A stretch of DNA of 64,000 bases from Effrenium voratum (GCA_963377175.1 CAUJNA010003297.1:462691-526690); one strand, 5' to 3'. Positions 1-12,222 are shown, numbered from the stretch's first letter. Program-made: numbers and translations. The notes: generated by a model not told the origin, from the sequence alone.

Positions 1-447
1 GCCGGTGCCGATGCCCCCGGTGATCAGCAAGCGCCGGGATTTCTCCCACGCCAGTCGTGCTTGGTGGCCCATGCTGTCCTGGACGTCCTGACCCACATAC
101 GGAGCTTCTGACTCGAAGAACAGGATGAACCGGCAAAGCATGAAGCGCCACACTGAAATGATTGGCGATGGACGCTTGCACTGTACCCTGGATACGACTG
201 TATCCCTGCATGTCTCAGGATACCTTTGCCAAGTGTTCGCGCCCACCGCGCGGCTCCTTTATCGCCTGCATGGTCGCGTTGGGCTCTGCCTCTGACCGCA
301 TCTCCGACTTTTCCGCGTCTACCGACGTCACCTCCTCACGGTGCATCATGGAACGTAGCCCGAGATAGGGGCGGTTGCATTATGCGGTTAATATGCGTGC
401 ATATACATGTAATGTAAAGTAAAGACAGGCATGTGTGTGTATGTATG

Positions 448-478
<31 letters not shown>

Positions 479-1674
479 TGTAATGTAATGTAATGTAATG
501 TAATGTAATGTAATGTAATGCAATGCAATGCAATGCAATGCAATGCAATGCAATGCAATGCAATGCAATGCAATGTAATGCAATGTAATGTAATGTAATG
601 TAATGTAATGTAATGTATGTATGTGTGTATGTGTGTATGTATGTATGTATGTATGTATGTATGTATGTATGTATGTATGTATGTATGTATGTATGTATGT
701 ATGTATGTATGTATGTATGTATGTATGGTATGGTGTGGTGTGGTGTGGTGTGGTGTGGTATGGTATGGTATGGTATGGTATGTAATGTAATGCAATGTAA
801 TGTAATGTAATGTAATGTAATGTAATGTAAGTTAATGTAATGTAATGTATTGTATGCTATGCTATGTTATGCTATGCTATGCTATGTTATGTTATGTTAT
901 GGTATGTATGTATGTACGTATGTACGTACGTATGTATATGTGTGTGTGTGACCTTATGCATGTAATACAATGTAATGCATTGTAATGCATTGTAATGCAA
1001 TGTAATGCAATGTGATGCAATGCAATGCAATGCAATGTAAGGCACTGTAATGAAATGCAATGTGAGGTATGCAATGTATGTATGTAGTTATGCATGCATG
1101 CAAGTATGTATGTATGTCTGTCTATGTATGTATGCATACTCAGCACATCATCCGGCATCAAGCGCTCCTCGTCCTCTGGGAAGACAGTCTTCACATCCTC
1201 ATCTTCCTCCTCCAAAGGGATCACTTCCCAGGGTAGGTCCTGAGTGCCGAGTCGTGCGATTCGGGGCTCGGGGGTTGCATTTTCAAGTGGACGGTCCATG
1301 TTGGTCTGCAAAAGAGTGCTCCATCCTGCGCCTAGAATTAAAATGCCAAAGCTGCAAAATGATTTCTCTTTGCTTGCCCTCAAACACAGCCCATACAAAC
1401 GTAACACATCTTGCAAAGATTCTGGTTGGCACTTCAGATAGACTCCCTGTCCCCAACAAAAATACAACAACTTGCTCGTAACAAAGCAGGTCAGACGAGA
1501 GATCTGAGTATTTGGCTGAGGCGCATCGCGGAAGATGGATCGCACCTCCTGTGTCACGGGATCCTTGGACCAGGCCTCTTTCACCCCAAAGCGCGAGGTA
1601 TAGACGTGGCTTGCCAGGCCCTCGATGTCCACGCCATCGTCGAAGCGGCCCCACAGCCTGAGCCGTGGAAGTGT
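1..1674 (-). CDS. Three phase-compatible exons of an unidentified protein, running off the left edge
   Basis: Proposed exons are 1674-1525, 1305-1140 and 152-1. The first begins after a TTTTTAG acceptor and reads through 'LWGRFDDGVDIEGLASHVYT' to 'VRSIFRD', where a GC donor keeps phase 0. The second follows TTTTGCAG and carries the acidic stretch 'PLEEEDEDVKTVFPEDEERL', ending at a GTATG donor in phase 1. The third follows TTTCAG, supplies the two missing bases and stays open to position 1 with 'RFMLCRFILFFESEAPYVG' and 'KSRRLLITGGIGTG'. The last segment is hydrophobic and faintly recalls the Mpv17/PMP22 family, which I cannot confirm. The tetra- and pentanucleotide repeats at 430-1130 fall in the intron between exons two and three. 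Family unknown. Phase agreement across both junctions is the main support. Confidence 0.5.
430..1130. repeat. Compound tetra- and pentanucleotide microsatellite
   Basis: Successive blocks of ATGT, TAATG, CAATG, ATGT again, GGTGT/GGTAT, AATGT and CTATG repeats change into one another over about 700 bp, apparently by point mutation of a shared TATG core. Open frames in several registers on both strands (poly-YITLH, poly-MYVC) are artefacts of the repeat. It lies in the inferred intron between the exons ending at 1140 and starting at 152. Confidence 0.95.
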
Positions 1675-2099
1675 CTAAAAACCAACTCCAACACAGACGT
1701 GGGTAGGTGGCCTGCTCGCTATATATCTTGTGTGCGACGAAACGACATAGCAAATTGTAGCAATCAAGCTGGCATCTGTTAGCTCATCAAGTTGCCTTCC
1801 ATGAAACTCAATGCATATGTGTTGGGCAACCTGCCCCACTTCCGCGTGTTCCTGCTTGCCTCTTCTGATCACCCCATCCCGCCTGGTCTTCTCCATCCAG
1901 GGCACCTGTGGCATGGATGCAAAACAACGGCAATGATGAAGTGCATGGCGTTAGCAACACGCTTGGCCCAAACTTTGTGTCTACCAAGAACGGCCCATAC
2001 AAAAATTGAGGTTCAAAGGGCCATGTTTCATGCTCGGAAAAAACCTCCAAACCCAACAAACCCAAACAGAACCTCCACAAGGACCCGCAGCCCAACCAC

Positions 2100-2248
2100 C
2101 TGGCCTCGTCCATCTTTCGGCTGGCCGCGGCGAGGCGCACTGCAAAGGCCACAGACGCGAAAAGGGCCAGCCGCTTCCGCTCCGGGCAGGAGCGGCTGTG
2201 TTCTGAGCACACACACTCCAGGGCTGCGTCCAGCAGGGCCCAAACCAT
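2100..2248 (-). CDS. Single exon, unidentified protein
   Basis: After the acceptor CTACAG the frame opens with ATG and reads 'MVWALLDAALECVCSEHSRS', then 'FAVRLAAASRKMDEA', to an AG|GTGG donor. The other frames are less protein-like. The ATG directly after the splice site may be internal. No family recognised. Confidence 0.45.
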
Positions 2249-2353
2249 CTGTAGCCCCGGCTGCGGCACTGAGACCTAGGCCAAGAAAAGGACTAGAAGC
2301 AGCGGCGGCGGCGTGGTGGTTGTGGCGGCGGTGGGTGGTCGTGGTGACCGGTG

Positions 2354-2870
2354 GTGGTGGTGGTGGTGGTGGTGGTGGTGGTGGTGGTGGTGGTGGTGGT
2401 GGTGGTAGTAGCAGTAGTAGAAGCAGCAGCATGGAGCAGCAGCAGCATTAGCAGTAGCAGCAATACCAGTAGCAGCAGCAGCGTTAGTGGTAGTGGTAGC
2501 GGTAGTAGTAGGTGGTGGTGGTGGTGGTGGTGGTGGTGGTGGTGGTGGTGGTGGTGGTGGTGGTGGTGGTGGTGGTGGTGGTGGTGGTGGTGGTGGTGGT
2601 GGTGGTGGTGGTGGTGGTGGTGGTGGTGGTGGTGGTGGTGGTGGTGGTGGTGGTGGTGGTGGTGGTGGTGGTGGTGGTGGTGGTGGTGGTGGTGGTGGTG
2701 GTGGTGGTGGTGGTGGTGGTGGTGGTGGTGGTGGTGGTGGTGGTGGTGGTGGTGGTGGTGGTGGTGGTGGTGGTGGTGGTGGTGGTGGTGGTGGTGGTGG
2801 TGGTGGTAGTAGTAGTGGTAGTAGTGGTAGTAGTGGTAGTGGTAGTGGTAGTGGTAGCAGTAGCAGCAGC
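2354..2870. repeat. (GGT)n trinucleotide arrays
   Basis: A first pure GGT run spans about 2354-2406. After about 100 bp of degenerate AGT/AGC triplets a second run spans about 2511-2808, followed by degenerate AGT/GGT triplets to about 2870. The plus strand carries about 100 uninterrupted GGT units. All long open frames here (poly-V, poly-W, poly-G, poly-H, poly-P, poly-T) simply reflect the repeat. Confidence 0.97.
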
Positions 2871-2874
2871 AGCA

Positions 2875-4317
2875 TAAGCAGTCGTAGTAGCGGGCATATC
2901 CGTAGTAGGAACGACAGGATACCAGCAGCAGTAGCGCTCCAAGAAATTGCTTCAAGTGCTATCATCCAATACATCACAAGATCGGACGAGGTGCCAGCTT
3001 GCCGTCTATCATCATGGTGGTATGCCATCCTGGACGCGCAGAAGGAAGCTTTTCCTTTGCATGAAGGCAAAACACCCATTCACCTGCAAGGGGATCAAGC
3101 TGGCTCCCGCCTCTGCATCACGGCTGATTGCTGAATGCAGGTGCCAGACAAAAGAGCAGCACAGAAATGGGAACCGGCTTGCCTTGGGATAGGAGCATCA
3201 CGGGTCCTCTAGCCGTTGCTGGGGGAGAGCTCTTCATCATTTTGATAAATGCCCAAAATCTTTTGACTGATTCAGGACCGTCACCTCAGCACAGTGTTTC
3301 TGATGTAATTGTCTCCAGAGCGGTCTACAAAGGATATGAAAGTCCTTAGCCGGATTTATTTTGCTCTCTGGCCTCTGACTCGACTCGTGACTGAGCACTT
3401 GGGTCAAAACCAGGCTCAAGCCGAATCATGTGGATGTCTGCATATTATAGGAGCTGTTAAGAAAACTCAGGGTCTTGTCGAGAGCCCCGTTTCAGCGCAG
3501 GAGGCTCGGAAACAGTCTTGCCTGGAGAAAGTCCGCTTTCACAACAGCTGGGAACCCTGTGGACAGATAGCACAAGGAAACCAGACACCTGGCTTTTGAT
3601 ACTCCCAGGGGTAATGCTGCTCGCGCGTAAATCAAACAGGCCCAACCCCATTGTCCCCTGCCAGGCCACGAAAGCAGCGGATCACCCGACGACAGAAGGC
3701 CCAAACGAATCGCATGTGCAGAGAGCCGTCTGGGGGAGGTGGAGGGCACATGCTGCCGATGTCTTCCTCTGGCATACCTTGGAGGGGTTGGCAACCCACT
3801 GGAGCGACAACATGGCTTCAATGTGTTGACACAAACAGCATCGTCTTGACAAGACATTCAAATGCAATCCACGCTCGCCTGAACATGACCCCACGACACA
3901 TCTTCGCCCCGCGAAACCACGCACGAGAGAGTGTGTGTGTGTACCAAATTGGCAAAGCGCGGCATGCCTTGACAAGCATCTATTGTTGTTTATCTTGGCG
4001 CCTCGAGGACAATTCACAAGCTGCGATTTTCCGACGAACCCTGTCCTGTGAAAACACCTGCTGGATGGCACAGGGGGTCGCTTCAGGAGGAAATTGATCC
4101 TCCAGGTTATTACCTTCTCACAGGTGCCGCATTAGAAGAAAGGGAGCAGCAGCACAGCCGTGCTTTTGGATCAAAAGTCGGCACTGGTGAAACAACTGGA
4201 CCAAGCTGACACCAGCGCAATCCTTTCTTCTCAAGCAACTGACCTCTAAATGACACCAGTCGAGTTTTTTTTGTTCAGGATGCTGCAAGAAAGTTGCGCC
4301 CCTATCAAGTAGCCTGA
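2875..4317. other. No gene recognised
   Basis: About 1.4 kb between the GGT array and the next credible exon. No frame shows a convincing protein segment bounded by splice-like sites, and no RNA gene was seen. Probably intronic or intergenic. Confidence 0.4.
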
Positions 4318-4414
4318 CACAAGGCCCGGCGGCTGGCCAGGAGCAGGACCAGCTCCCGTAGCTGCTTCTGGTCCGCCGGCGACTCGAGGGGCGCAAAGAT
4401 TAAGAGCCCGGACC
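4318..4414 (-). CDS. Short exon, unidentified protein
   Basis: After a TGCCAG acceptor one frame reads 'FAPLESPADQKQLRELVLLL' followed by 'ASRRALCQ', a helical segment rich in charged and leucine residues; a CAG|GC donor follows. Alternative frames are Gly/Pro/Ala rich and less convincing. Family unknown. Confidence 0.4.
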
Positions 4415-4584
4415 TGGCAAGCCACGGTGGTTCCTGGAATACTTTTGATGACTGGAGATGCTTCCTTAGCAACAAACAGCACGACTTTCAAAGCTGCTAC
4501 CCACTTGGGGGACCCATTTATGTTTCCAGTAGTGGATAAATGGAACCTTTGCTGACGATCATTTTGCATGAAGATTGAATAATA

Positions 4585-4619
4585 TATATATATATAGGTA
4601 TTATATATATATATATATG
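4585..4619. repeat. (TA)n microsatellite
   Basis: Alternating TA in two short runs interrupted by TAGGTATTA. Confidence 0.9.
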
Positions 4620-4635
4620 TCCCTTGTTGAGGGTA

Positions 4636-4691
4636 CCCCCTATTGTTTGGATTTAAAGGGAAACCGAAAGGAGCACCACCATTTTAAAGGG
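4636..4691 (-). repeat. Copy of a dispersed ~70-bp repeat
   Basis: On the minus strand it shows the element's head (ATGGTGGTGCTCCTTTCGG followed by TTTCCCTTTAAATCC), seen again at about 9736, 22921, 26757, 26908 and 40697. See the finding on this family. Confidence 0.5.
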
Positions 4692-6030
4692 GTCCCCGAA
4701 AACAGTAACACCCAACGAAAATGGTTTCTTAGCCTGGGTTTCGGGCCCTGGGGTCCAGCCTGTCACAACTCTTCCCGTTTCTTGTATTGGTTCGTAATGT
4801 TGACCACGCCCAAGCAGAGTCTCAGGGCTAAGGGCAAGTTTTTGGGCTGTTGCCTTAGGCTGGCTTTGTGTTAGGGTTCATGCGTGGCGGGCTAGCTTAG
4901 GGTTTGGCAAGACTGTCAGAAAGGGCTTCTGGTGGTGCTGGCGTGTTTATGGGCTGGCGGTTGAGTTGGCTTCTTGCAGATTTATTAAACTGGGCGCGTT
5001 GCTTGCTTTCTTGCAAGGTGGCAAGCTTGCTTGATTAATGTTGGACGTCTAATGATTGGGGTCGCTATCGTAGAAACTTGTTTTACATATTCAGAAACCT
5101 GGGACCAATGTGCACCGTGGGGGTCATACAAGAGGGTCCAACATTCCCGGCTGAACTCTCAAAATGGAGCCAATATAGCTGGAAGAACAGGAAAACACAC
5201 ACTTGTTGGGCCAACAAGTCGAGTTGGTGGTGAGCAATGCCTGAGCAACGCAGCAACACCACTTGGAAACTATTTGTGGCAACTCGAGCAAAACCAGCCG
5301 AGCTGGCAGTAGCCATCTGGCCAGGCGTGCGAATATGTGGCGGTGCTTCAACTCCTGCATGGATCAAATGGATCTCACGAACGCCATGCAGTGCCCGCTC
5401 CCAACTCATCCCAACACCCCAAAATTTACCGTTTGCCATTGCCACTTCCCGAAACTTAGTGCAGAATATTCAGCGATACTGCCTGTGTGTTTTGCTTCGG
5501 AGCCGGTTGAGCTTTGGGAGACCATGCTGAGCCATGGACTTCCACTTGGCAAAGGGGTTGGAATTGTACAGGGCGGTGGCGCGTTGGGAGACATGATTGA
5601 GAGCGATATTACAAATCGTTCGATCTCAACTAAAACAATGCTGCGGTGACTCGAGCTTTTTCCTGTGCGAGACACACCCGTACTTGCAAAAGGCTGTTAC
5701 CTCACCTGCCAATCCGATCGAGCAATCGCACAAGATCAAGCCAAAGCAATGATAAAGACAAATTGGTATCTCTTCCATTCACCTGGGTTGTTCAGAATAA
5801 GAATAATCCGCAGTGGGACACCTTTGCAACAAGGAAACCCCCTATCTGGCATAAGGAAGGATTGTATCCAAACAACCAAATAACCAAATAGGGGCCATCC
5901 AATTCCTGTTCAGTATCTTCAAAAACACCAGTGATGACGACTCCTCAGTGCAGACATGCTTCAAACAAAAATCGTCGCAAGCCGCTGCTCCGCCCTCAAG
6001 GTTCCTTTGGGCGGCCGAGACCGCGCGAAC

Positions 6031-8948
6031 CTCCGGCATCCTGGCGCTCCTCACCCTCTCGCAGCGTGCCGAGGCGGTAGAACTGGGCATTGGCGCTGAA
6101 GGGCAAGACGAAGGCGTGCCCATCTTCATCCTGGCGCTGGCAAGCGAGAAGCAATGCACCCAAGTAGCTTTCATGCTGCTTCCTTTGTACTGAGTGACAC
6201 GGCTTGTGGCAGTAGTCTCTTCCACACAGCACCCACACAACAGGAGTCTGACAATGCAGACGACGGCAAAATTAGTGCTGCCTCATGGCACGGTTGAGAA
6301 GAATCTTGCCAGTCCCATGCAGAACATTGCATAATGTCGGACCTAAGTGGCATGGTTGCCGCATGATTCAGGGGGGTGGGGGGCTCAGGATGCACATGAC
6401 CATGACCCCAACAACGACAAGGGAGATCGTGAAAGGATATTCAGAACCAGGGTGAGCATCTCGGCAGAAGCTATCCAAGCTAAGCCCGTACCAGTGTGCC
6501 CAAACAAAAACAATCAATAGTTGAGTTGCTGCATCCCCGCGCCAACCTACCCGTGCAACCGTGCCTATCTTAGTTAACATGCAAGGCAGCAGCAACCGCC
6601 GCTTGAGCTTTCTCAGCGGTCTGCCATGTCCTGCAGCACAGAATCAAACTCGATGGGCGCAGGGCTGTCGGAATAGTAGGCCTGCCGACATGCAGCACGC
6701 GAGTCAATAAGACACGTTGGTGCACGAAGGCCCCAATTATGCCCAGTCCAAATATCTCTCACTGTCCGCTCATTCTCCCAATGTCTCAAAGCTGGATGAA
6801 AAACGCTCCTTCCGACTGCCATGCACAATGTATGCTCATTGTCTGCATTGTTGTACTGGTTGCCTCGCCCTCATTCCTATCCTCCACGAACGCAGACCCC
6901 AACATTGAGGTCTGATGTGCTCAGCAATGACAGGCGTTCAAAGAGGATAAGTCACCGAAGGGAGCTTCCCTTGCTCAAAGCAACCGAAGGTCCGCCCGAG
7001 CCTTGAGAAGCCAGCGATTGCCTGACTGCTGCATCTGGGCGTGGAACCAGTTCAAGAACTGCGTGGGCCTCGTCTGCTTCATGCCCGGAACCAGCTCAAA
7101 GACCTCAGATCCGATAACCGGAGAGAGACAAACCGAATCGGATGTGTCAGTCCGGTGGCAAAGCGAATCGGTTCCTCTCAACGATGATTTAGAACATCCC
7201 GTGCTCCATGCCCCAGCTGAATCTACATGTGTTCATCCCATGTAATTGATTGCTTTGCTCCCAACTCGACTCAGTTCACGTCACTACTCAACTACGTTTT
7301 CTTGCTGGGGGGTGCTCAGTAGGGAATGTGGGAAGGAACTCAGGGGTCCCCTTAAGGGAAACCACAAGGGATGGTCTATAAGGGTCATTCCCTCAGCAAG
7401 TTTTCCTCCAGGTGACCATCTTGTTAAGCTCCTGCACGGGGATGCCATCTGAGAGCGGCCCCCCCCGGAAGTCGTCCACCTGGTCCGCCACCATGCCACT
7501 GGCACCCAAGCCATCGAAGTAGTCGACACCCAGCTCGGGGTGCGTTCTGCCTGACATGTGCTTGGGGCTGTGAACGTTACTGACCACAATGCTCTGGGAA
7601 TAGAACACAGCTCTTAACTAGATAACGTGGGCCAATGTTGTGCTGAGCAGCTACGCACGCCAATATATGTTTGAGTTTCAGTTGCGGCTAGCCATGTTAA
7701 CTTTGAAACCAGAATCATTGTAGACATGACAACACCCGCAGGTTGTCCAAATCCAGGCAGCGATGCTCGTGCAGTGCGAGAAAAACACATCGGCACCAGC
7801 CCTGTCGCAATCGAGAACACACATTGAAACAAACACTTACGTAGTAAGACAGAACAATGACAGCAGTCGGGGGAAACGATGGCTACGTTGGAAGATTGGA
7901 AGGTGCAATCCCAGCTGCCCAGCCAGAACGCGCGAGAAAATATTATCAGTTCCATGGCACGCACCCCGAAAACTCTTGAAGACAAAGATCTGGCATTCAT
8001 CATGCAGAGCCAGCGGCACTTCGATCAGTCTGGGGCAGGGCAACAAAGTGCAAACACACGCAAGAAGAAACAAAGAAGCAGCATCTGCCTGAATAAGGCT
8101 ACTTCAGCAACCCCAGTGTTGCTAGCACTCCAACGTGCCGATCATCCCGAGCTCTTTCCAGAGCGCACGAACTGAGCCGTTTTGAAGTTAGACCCCATGC
8201 GAACAACAAACACCGAAGGATTGAGCGGATTGAGGGGCTCTCCGAAATGTGCGACTTCCCAGAGTTCCCATCCGCCTAGCATCAAGTCTTCCAGGTTCGT
8301 GAAGACCTGAGTCAGGTTCAGCACGCGTTCCGTGCAGTGCTGCATCGGCTGCAACAGCAGGCTGCAGCACACGTGCTGCGTCGCCTTCGGGGGAGTTCGA
8401 AGCGGCCGACCGACTGATTGCAACGGCCAATGCATCCCGAGGCGCCGAACTGACAAATATCGCCTTTGGCGGGTTGCACGTATGAACGGTATCTTGAGAT
8501 CAAGCTTCTGTCGCGAAATGTGGTGTGGTTGCCCCAGGGATGCAACACATCAAAGCACATTTGGCAATGAAGAGAAGCCAACCTCGTGGATGTGTTGTTT
8601 GCCGAATTTGGAGGACCCCAAAAACAGGTGGTCTTCCTTTTGATGTAGACTATCCTCCCCCAGACTAACATGGAAGCTCCCTGGACCCCTTTAGAAGACT
8701 GGGTTCCATTTACAGAGGCCTTCTGGGAGCTTCCATGTTAGTCTGAGGGAGTGTAATTAGCAACAAAGGTTTTCTTCACAACAGCCCCCATGGGAAGAAA
8801 GGACTAAGACGACAAAACTCCCAGCCCCGAGGGGTGAGCCACGCCTTCAACGCCTTGCTCACCGTGAGGGGCAGGTCAGAGTCGTCTCTCAGCGCTTCAA
8901 TAAAGGTCTGGGTGAAGCTCGTGATCCTGGCCGCACCGATGGAATTCA
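6031..8948 (-). CDS. Chain of phase-compatible exons, conserved-looking unknown protein
   Basis: Proposed exons: 8948-8863, 8348-8169, 7593-7417, 7103-7002, 6681-6625 and 6175-about 6031. Every junction keeps phase 0. Segments include 'TSFTQTFIEALRDDSDLPLT' up to a GTGAGC donor, 'TQVFTNLEDLMLGGWELWEV', 'SNVHSPKHMSGRTHPELGVD', 'FDGLGASGMVADQVDDFRGG', 'PTQFLNWFHAQMQQSGNRWL', 'AYYSDSPAPIEFDSVLQDM' and 'GHAFVLPFSANAQFYRLGTL'. Donors are a mixture of GT and GC; acceptors are AG. The composition is that of a folded soluble protein without obvious transmembrane segments. I recognise no family. It probably belongs to the same transcription unit as neighbouring minus exons, but the links at either end are unresolved. 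Confidence 0.6.
8655..8751. repeat. Inverted repeat, ~27-bp arms
   Basis: The arm at about 8655-8682 (CAGACTAACATGGAAGCTCC within it) is repeated in inverse at 8724-8751 with one mismatch, around a spacer of about 42 bp. It could form a hairpin. It lies in an inferred intron. Confidence 0.85.
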
Positions 8949-9735
8949 CTTCGCACCGACGGCAAAAACCCTACAAATATTGGGATGTATAGGGATACAC
9001 CACCTAGTTTTCCACTGGTGCAGAATTCCGTCCATCCGTGAGTGTCCTTTTGGACAAATCGACGGGTTCTACTGGTAAATAATTAGAATGAACCAAACTA
9101 GAAACTATCTGGACACTGTCACCCTGGCTACAGTCTGATACTTCACCTAGCTAACCCCAGTACCCCAAGGAAAAAGAAAAAACACAGCATTGCGGGCGCA
9201 GTAGCTGCTAATGGCAGCGGCAAGCTGGTGTCTTGGGTGTGGGTCATGTATGGTCATGTCACTTTCCAGGCAAGGCTTTTCTTTAAGTGTGCTCCAAGAC
9301 ATGCAAGGCGGACTATGCGTGCATCAAAGGCTGGACTTAATTGCATCAAGCCCCGCCACTGACCAAGAGAAACGCTTGCACGCAATCTGATCAGAAATGT
9401 TCACAAGCATGGGGGCGTTTCGCTGCAAATGCAAATCTCTTCTTTGGCATCCATCACAAAAAAAATAACATACAAAACGGCTGGCTCTGATTGCGGTTGT
9501 TCTGCTGTCACTTTTTTGCCGCCACCTCGTGAATTCCAACTCAAAAGCATCTCACGCCAAGTATCTGCTCCACCATGGGCTCACGCGCAAGTGGCGGCAA
9601 AAGGCAGCGCCCGCCGGCCAAAGGGACCACCATGACACTGTGCTTGTGGCGGCTGCCGACTATCTCAGATAGCAGGTGTACCACGGCATTCCCTTTGACA
9701 CATTTGTGCTATCTGTCTCGAGACAGGGGCCAAAC

Positions 9736-9806
9736 ATGGTGATGGTTTCCCTTTGATTTCCCTTCAAAGACACCCCAAAGGGATACCCCCAAAAAAGACA
9801 CACTCA
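9736..9806 (+). repeat. Copy of a dispersed ~70-bp repeat
   Basis: Near-complete copy: head ATGGTTTCCCTTTGATTTCC, middle CACCCCAAAGGGATACCC, tail CCAAAAAAGACACACTC. Compare with the copies at 26757 and 26908. Confidence 0.55.
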
Positions 9807-10208
9807 CACACAAGCCTATTTGGTCCCTTGTATATCCATTGCAGCTCGACAATTTGAACTGGCACTCCCCCCCCAAACAAACAAAAAACAGCCTGACAGT
9901 CCTGTGAAAGTGATTTACATGCTCCATGGAATCAAGCCCCAACCATAATGCGAAGCGACGGCGCAACATTGTAACGAAAATCCAGTCCGCAAAATCCACT
10001 CCAAAACTGGACTCTCGACTTCTGTCAGACAAAGCCCGCATCTGATTCTTCAAAGAAAGCCAACGAGAAGGGCACTTTGGCATGTGCGCGCTATCCAGCG
10101 AGCAGTGGCTCGAAATAGGCATCGCATCCCGGACTGAGGGCACTCGAATTCCACACAAGGAACCAACAAGGGGCGCACCTCCATGAATCCGCAAGGTATC
10201 AATGGAGC

Positions 10209-11699
10209 TCATTTGTCCCTCGGCGAGCGAGCTCCCCGGTGCCGAGCCTTGGGGTCAGTGAGGTCCGGGCACCAATGCCCGTAAGCCTCCAGGAAGTCAG
10301 GCAGATCCTGCACCTCAGCAATGTCGCTGTAGAAACAATATCTTCTGTGATACTAAAGTGGGCATCCCCATGGCCCAGGCTATCACTCTCGAGTTTAAGG
10401 GAATTCCCACGGAAAGTGGCACTAAAACCCAGCTGTTTCACAACCATGTCTGTTTTGGTGCATGTGTCTGAGGCTGGCAAAACTTGCTGAAGTCCACATT
10501 CCGCAATCCCGCAATCCTCGATTTTTGTGCCGCTGAGCCACGGTGAAATGTGGGGCTGTGTGTACTTTACAGGGCGGGCTAAAATTCAAAATTAGGTTGT
10601 GGGGTAGCTTAAGTTCACATCAAGTCACGATCATCACATGATCATCAGACAATGTGTAATTCAGCCTCGAGGGCAGGTCCTGACACGTCTCCACCCTGTC
10701 TCCATATCTCCATGGCATCCCCCCCTTTTGGCGTCGACTCGAGCCCGGGCCTCTTCCTCCAATATCTGCGCCAGGCCAATTCGCAGCAGAACGGGCCGGC
10801 TCTCAGGGCACAGCGCCACAAAGAGCGATGGCAGGTCCGCCTCCTCCTGCGATGCCGCTTGTTCTCATGGCATGGCCCCTGGCACCTCGCCTCTACCTCA
10901 TCCATTTGCCAACCAACACTACGATGTTTTGGTGTTAGGCCATGTCTCGTAAGGCTACAATGCAAAATCAAAGACCGGCATGGCCCCTCCCTATCATTCA
11001 TAACTTTCATAACATATCGTGCATCGGCTGCCACCTGACGGGCGCCGCTGTTTGCTCGCTTGAAACATTTGGGGAAGGGCCGATCTGAGCCGGGCAACTT
11101 GTAGCGCAAGCTTGATGCCTTGGTCCTTGAACATATGATTCGAAAGCTGTCCGCATCAGAGAGAGAGAGAGAGAGAGAGAATCCTCTTGAACTGCCAACT
11201 GTGGCACAGACGAGAAACCCATGACCGCTAGCATTCTTGTTCAGTACCATGCTGAAATCGCAACCCGTTGCACTTCGCCAAGAACGGCTCTCCTCGCGGC
11301 TCTCTTCGGTATGGGCAGGGTGTAGCGGAACCGGCGGTGCACTCGACTTACCGCCTCGGAAGATGACTGAAACCAGGTGACACCACCTTGCCCAAATCTC
11401 TGTGCTGGGAATGGAAAGTTTCAACTACTCCGTCATGGCATGAGTGCTAAAGAGCTGACTCTTGAATGGAGTACTTTGGAGTACCCTTACACAATTTGCA
11501 CAAGGGCTGCCTCACCATTCGCATGAAGGCAGTCTACGCTAGCACCCAAGTCTCAAGTTGTGACTCACTGTTCTGCTTCTGGTTGGGGCTTAAGATGCGG
11601 TCGCGGCGCCTCGCATGCTGCCGCTTACAGCCAGAGGAGGCGGTCGCTCCTGGGGCCGCTGGTACAGCGATATGCGATGCAAGTAGATCTTGGAGTGGC
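10209..11699 (-). CDS. Three phase-compatible exons, unknown protein
   Basis: Exons 11699-11629 ('HSKIYLHRISLYQRPQERPP', ending at a GTAAGC donor), 10846-10751 ('EEADLPSLFVALCPESRPVL' then 'LRIGLAQILEEE', ending at an AG|GC donor) and 10313-about 10209 ('VQDLPDFLEAYGHWCPDLTD'). The first begins two bases into a codon; both later junctions are phase 0. The third exon reaches a TGA at 10209-10211, but an earlier donor is possible. The middle exon looks like a paired helix of a repeat protein. No family assigned. The GA microsatellite at 11160-11180 is intronic. Confidence 0.5.
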
Positions 11700-12023
11700 C
11701 TGACGTGAGGATACTTCGCCCAGTGTGGAATGCTTGGCCCCGCCGAAACTCTGAAAGCGAAACGACTTCCTGCATCTGCGCCCGTTGTCTCGTGAAGCCA
11801 CTCCAGCTTTCCACCAGAACCACAGATCTAGGGTGATCTGAGAGGCAGAGGGATAATTGCAGGCCCCAGTTCGCTCCAGCAAATCTTAAGCCAATCCCTG
11901 ACATTTGTCCTTGAAACATTGAACAAACCAAGCAAATCCATTCCAGGCACCCACTTTACCACATTCGACGTGTCCGGACAATCTGGCCATGCTTCCACCA
12001 TCTGCCGCCCTTTCCCCCGGCAC

Positions 12024-12222
12024 CCGTTCGCCTTGGACAAACGGCAGGCCGAGAATGGTCTCCAGCAGCGGCCGCGGCAGGCCGTGCTGCCCCCAGACCT
12101 CCAGCCCCCCGATCTTCGTCGGCAGATCCCGGCGCGGGATGTTGCTCACCTCCGGCACGCCGGAACGCAGGCGCCACGCGTTCCCAGCGGTCTTGGGCAA
12201 CATGGGCAACCCGGTTGTGTCC
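12024..12222 (-). CDS. Long exon, unidentified protein
   Basis: GC-rich island. After a CTGCCAG acceptor the frame reads 'TTGLPMLPKTAGNAWRLRSG', 'VSNIPRRDLPTKIGGLEVWG' and 'QHGLPRPLLETILGLPFVQG'. The 3' limit is uncertain: GTGAGC inside the exon and GTGCCG near 12023 are both possible donors. It should follow the first exon at 13.29 kb, but the phases as drawn do not match, so at least one boundary is wrong. Confidence 0.5.

Noticed and set aside
2276..3134. Long open frames of poly-Pro, poly-His, poly-Thr, poly-Val, poly-Trp and poly-Gly
   Set aside because: They are the six readings of a pure GGT repeat, open on both strands at once.
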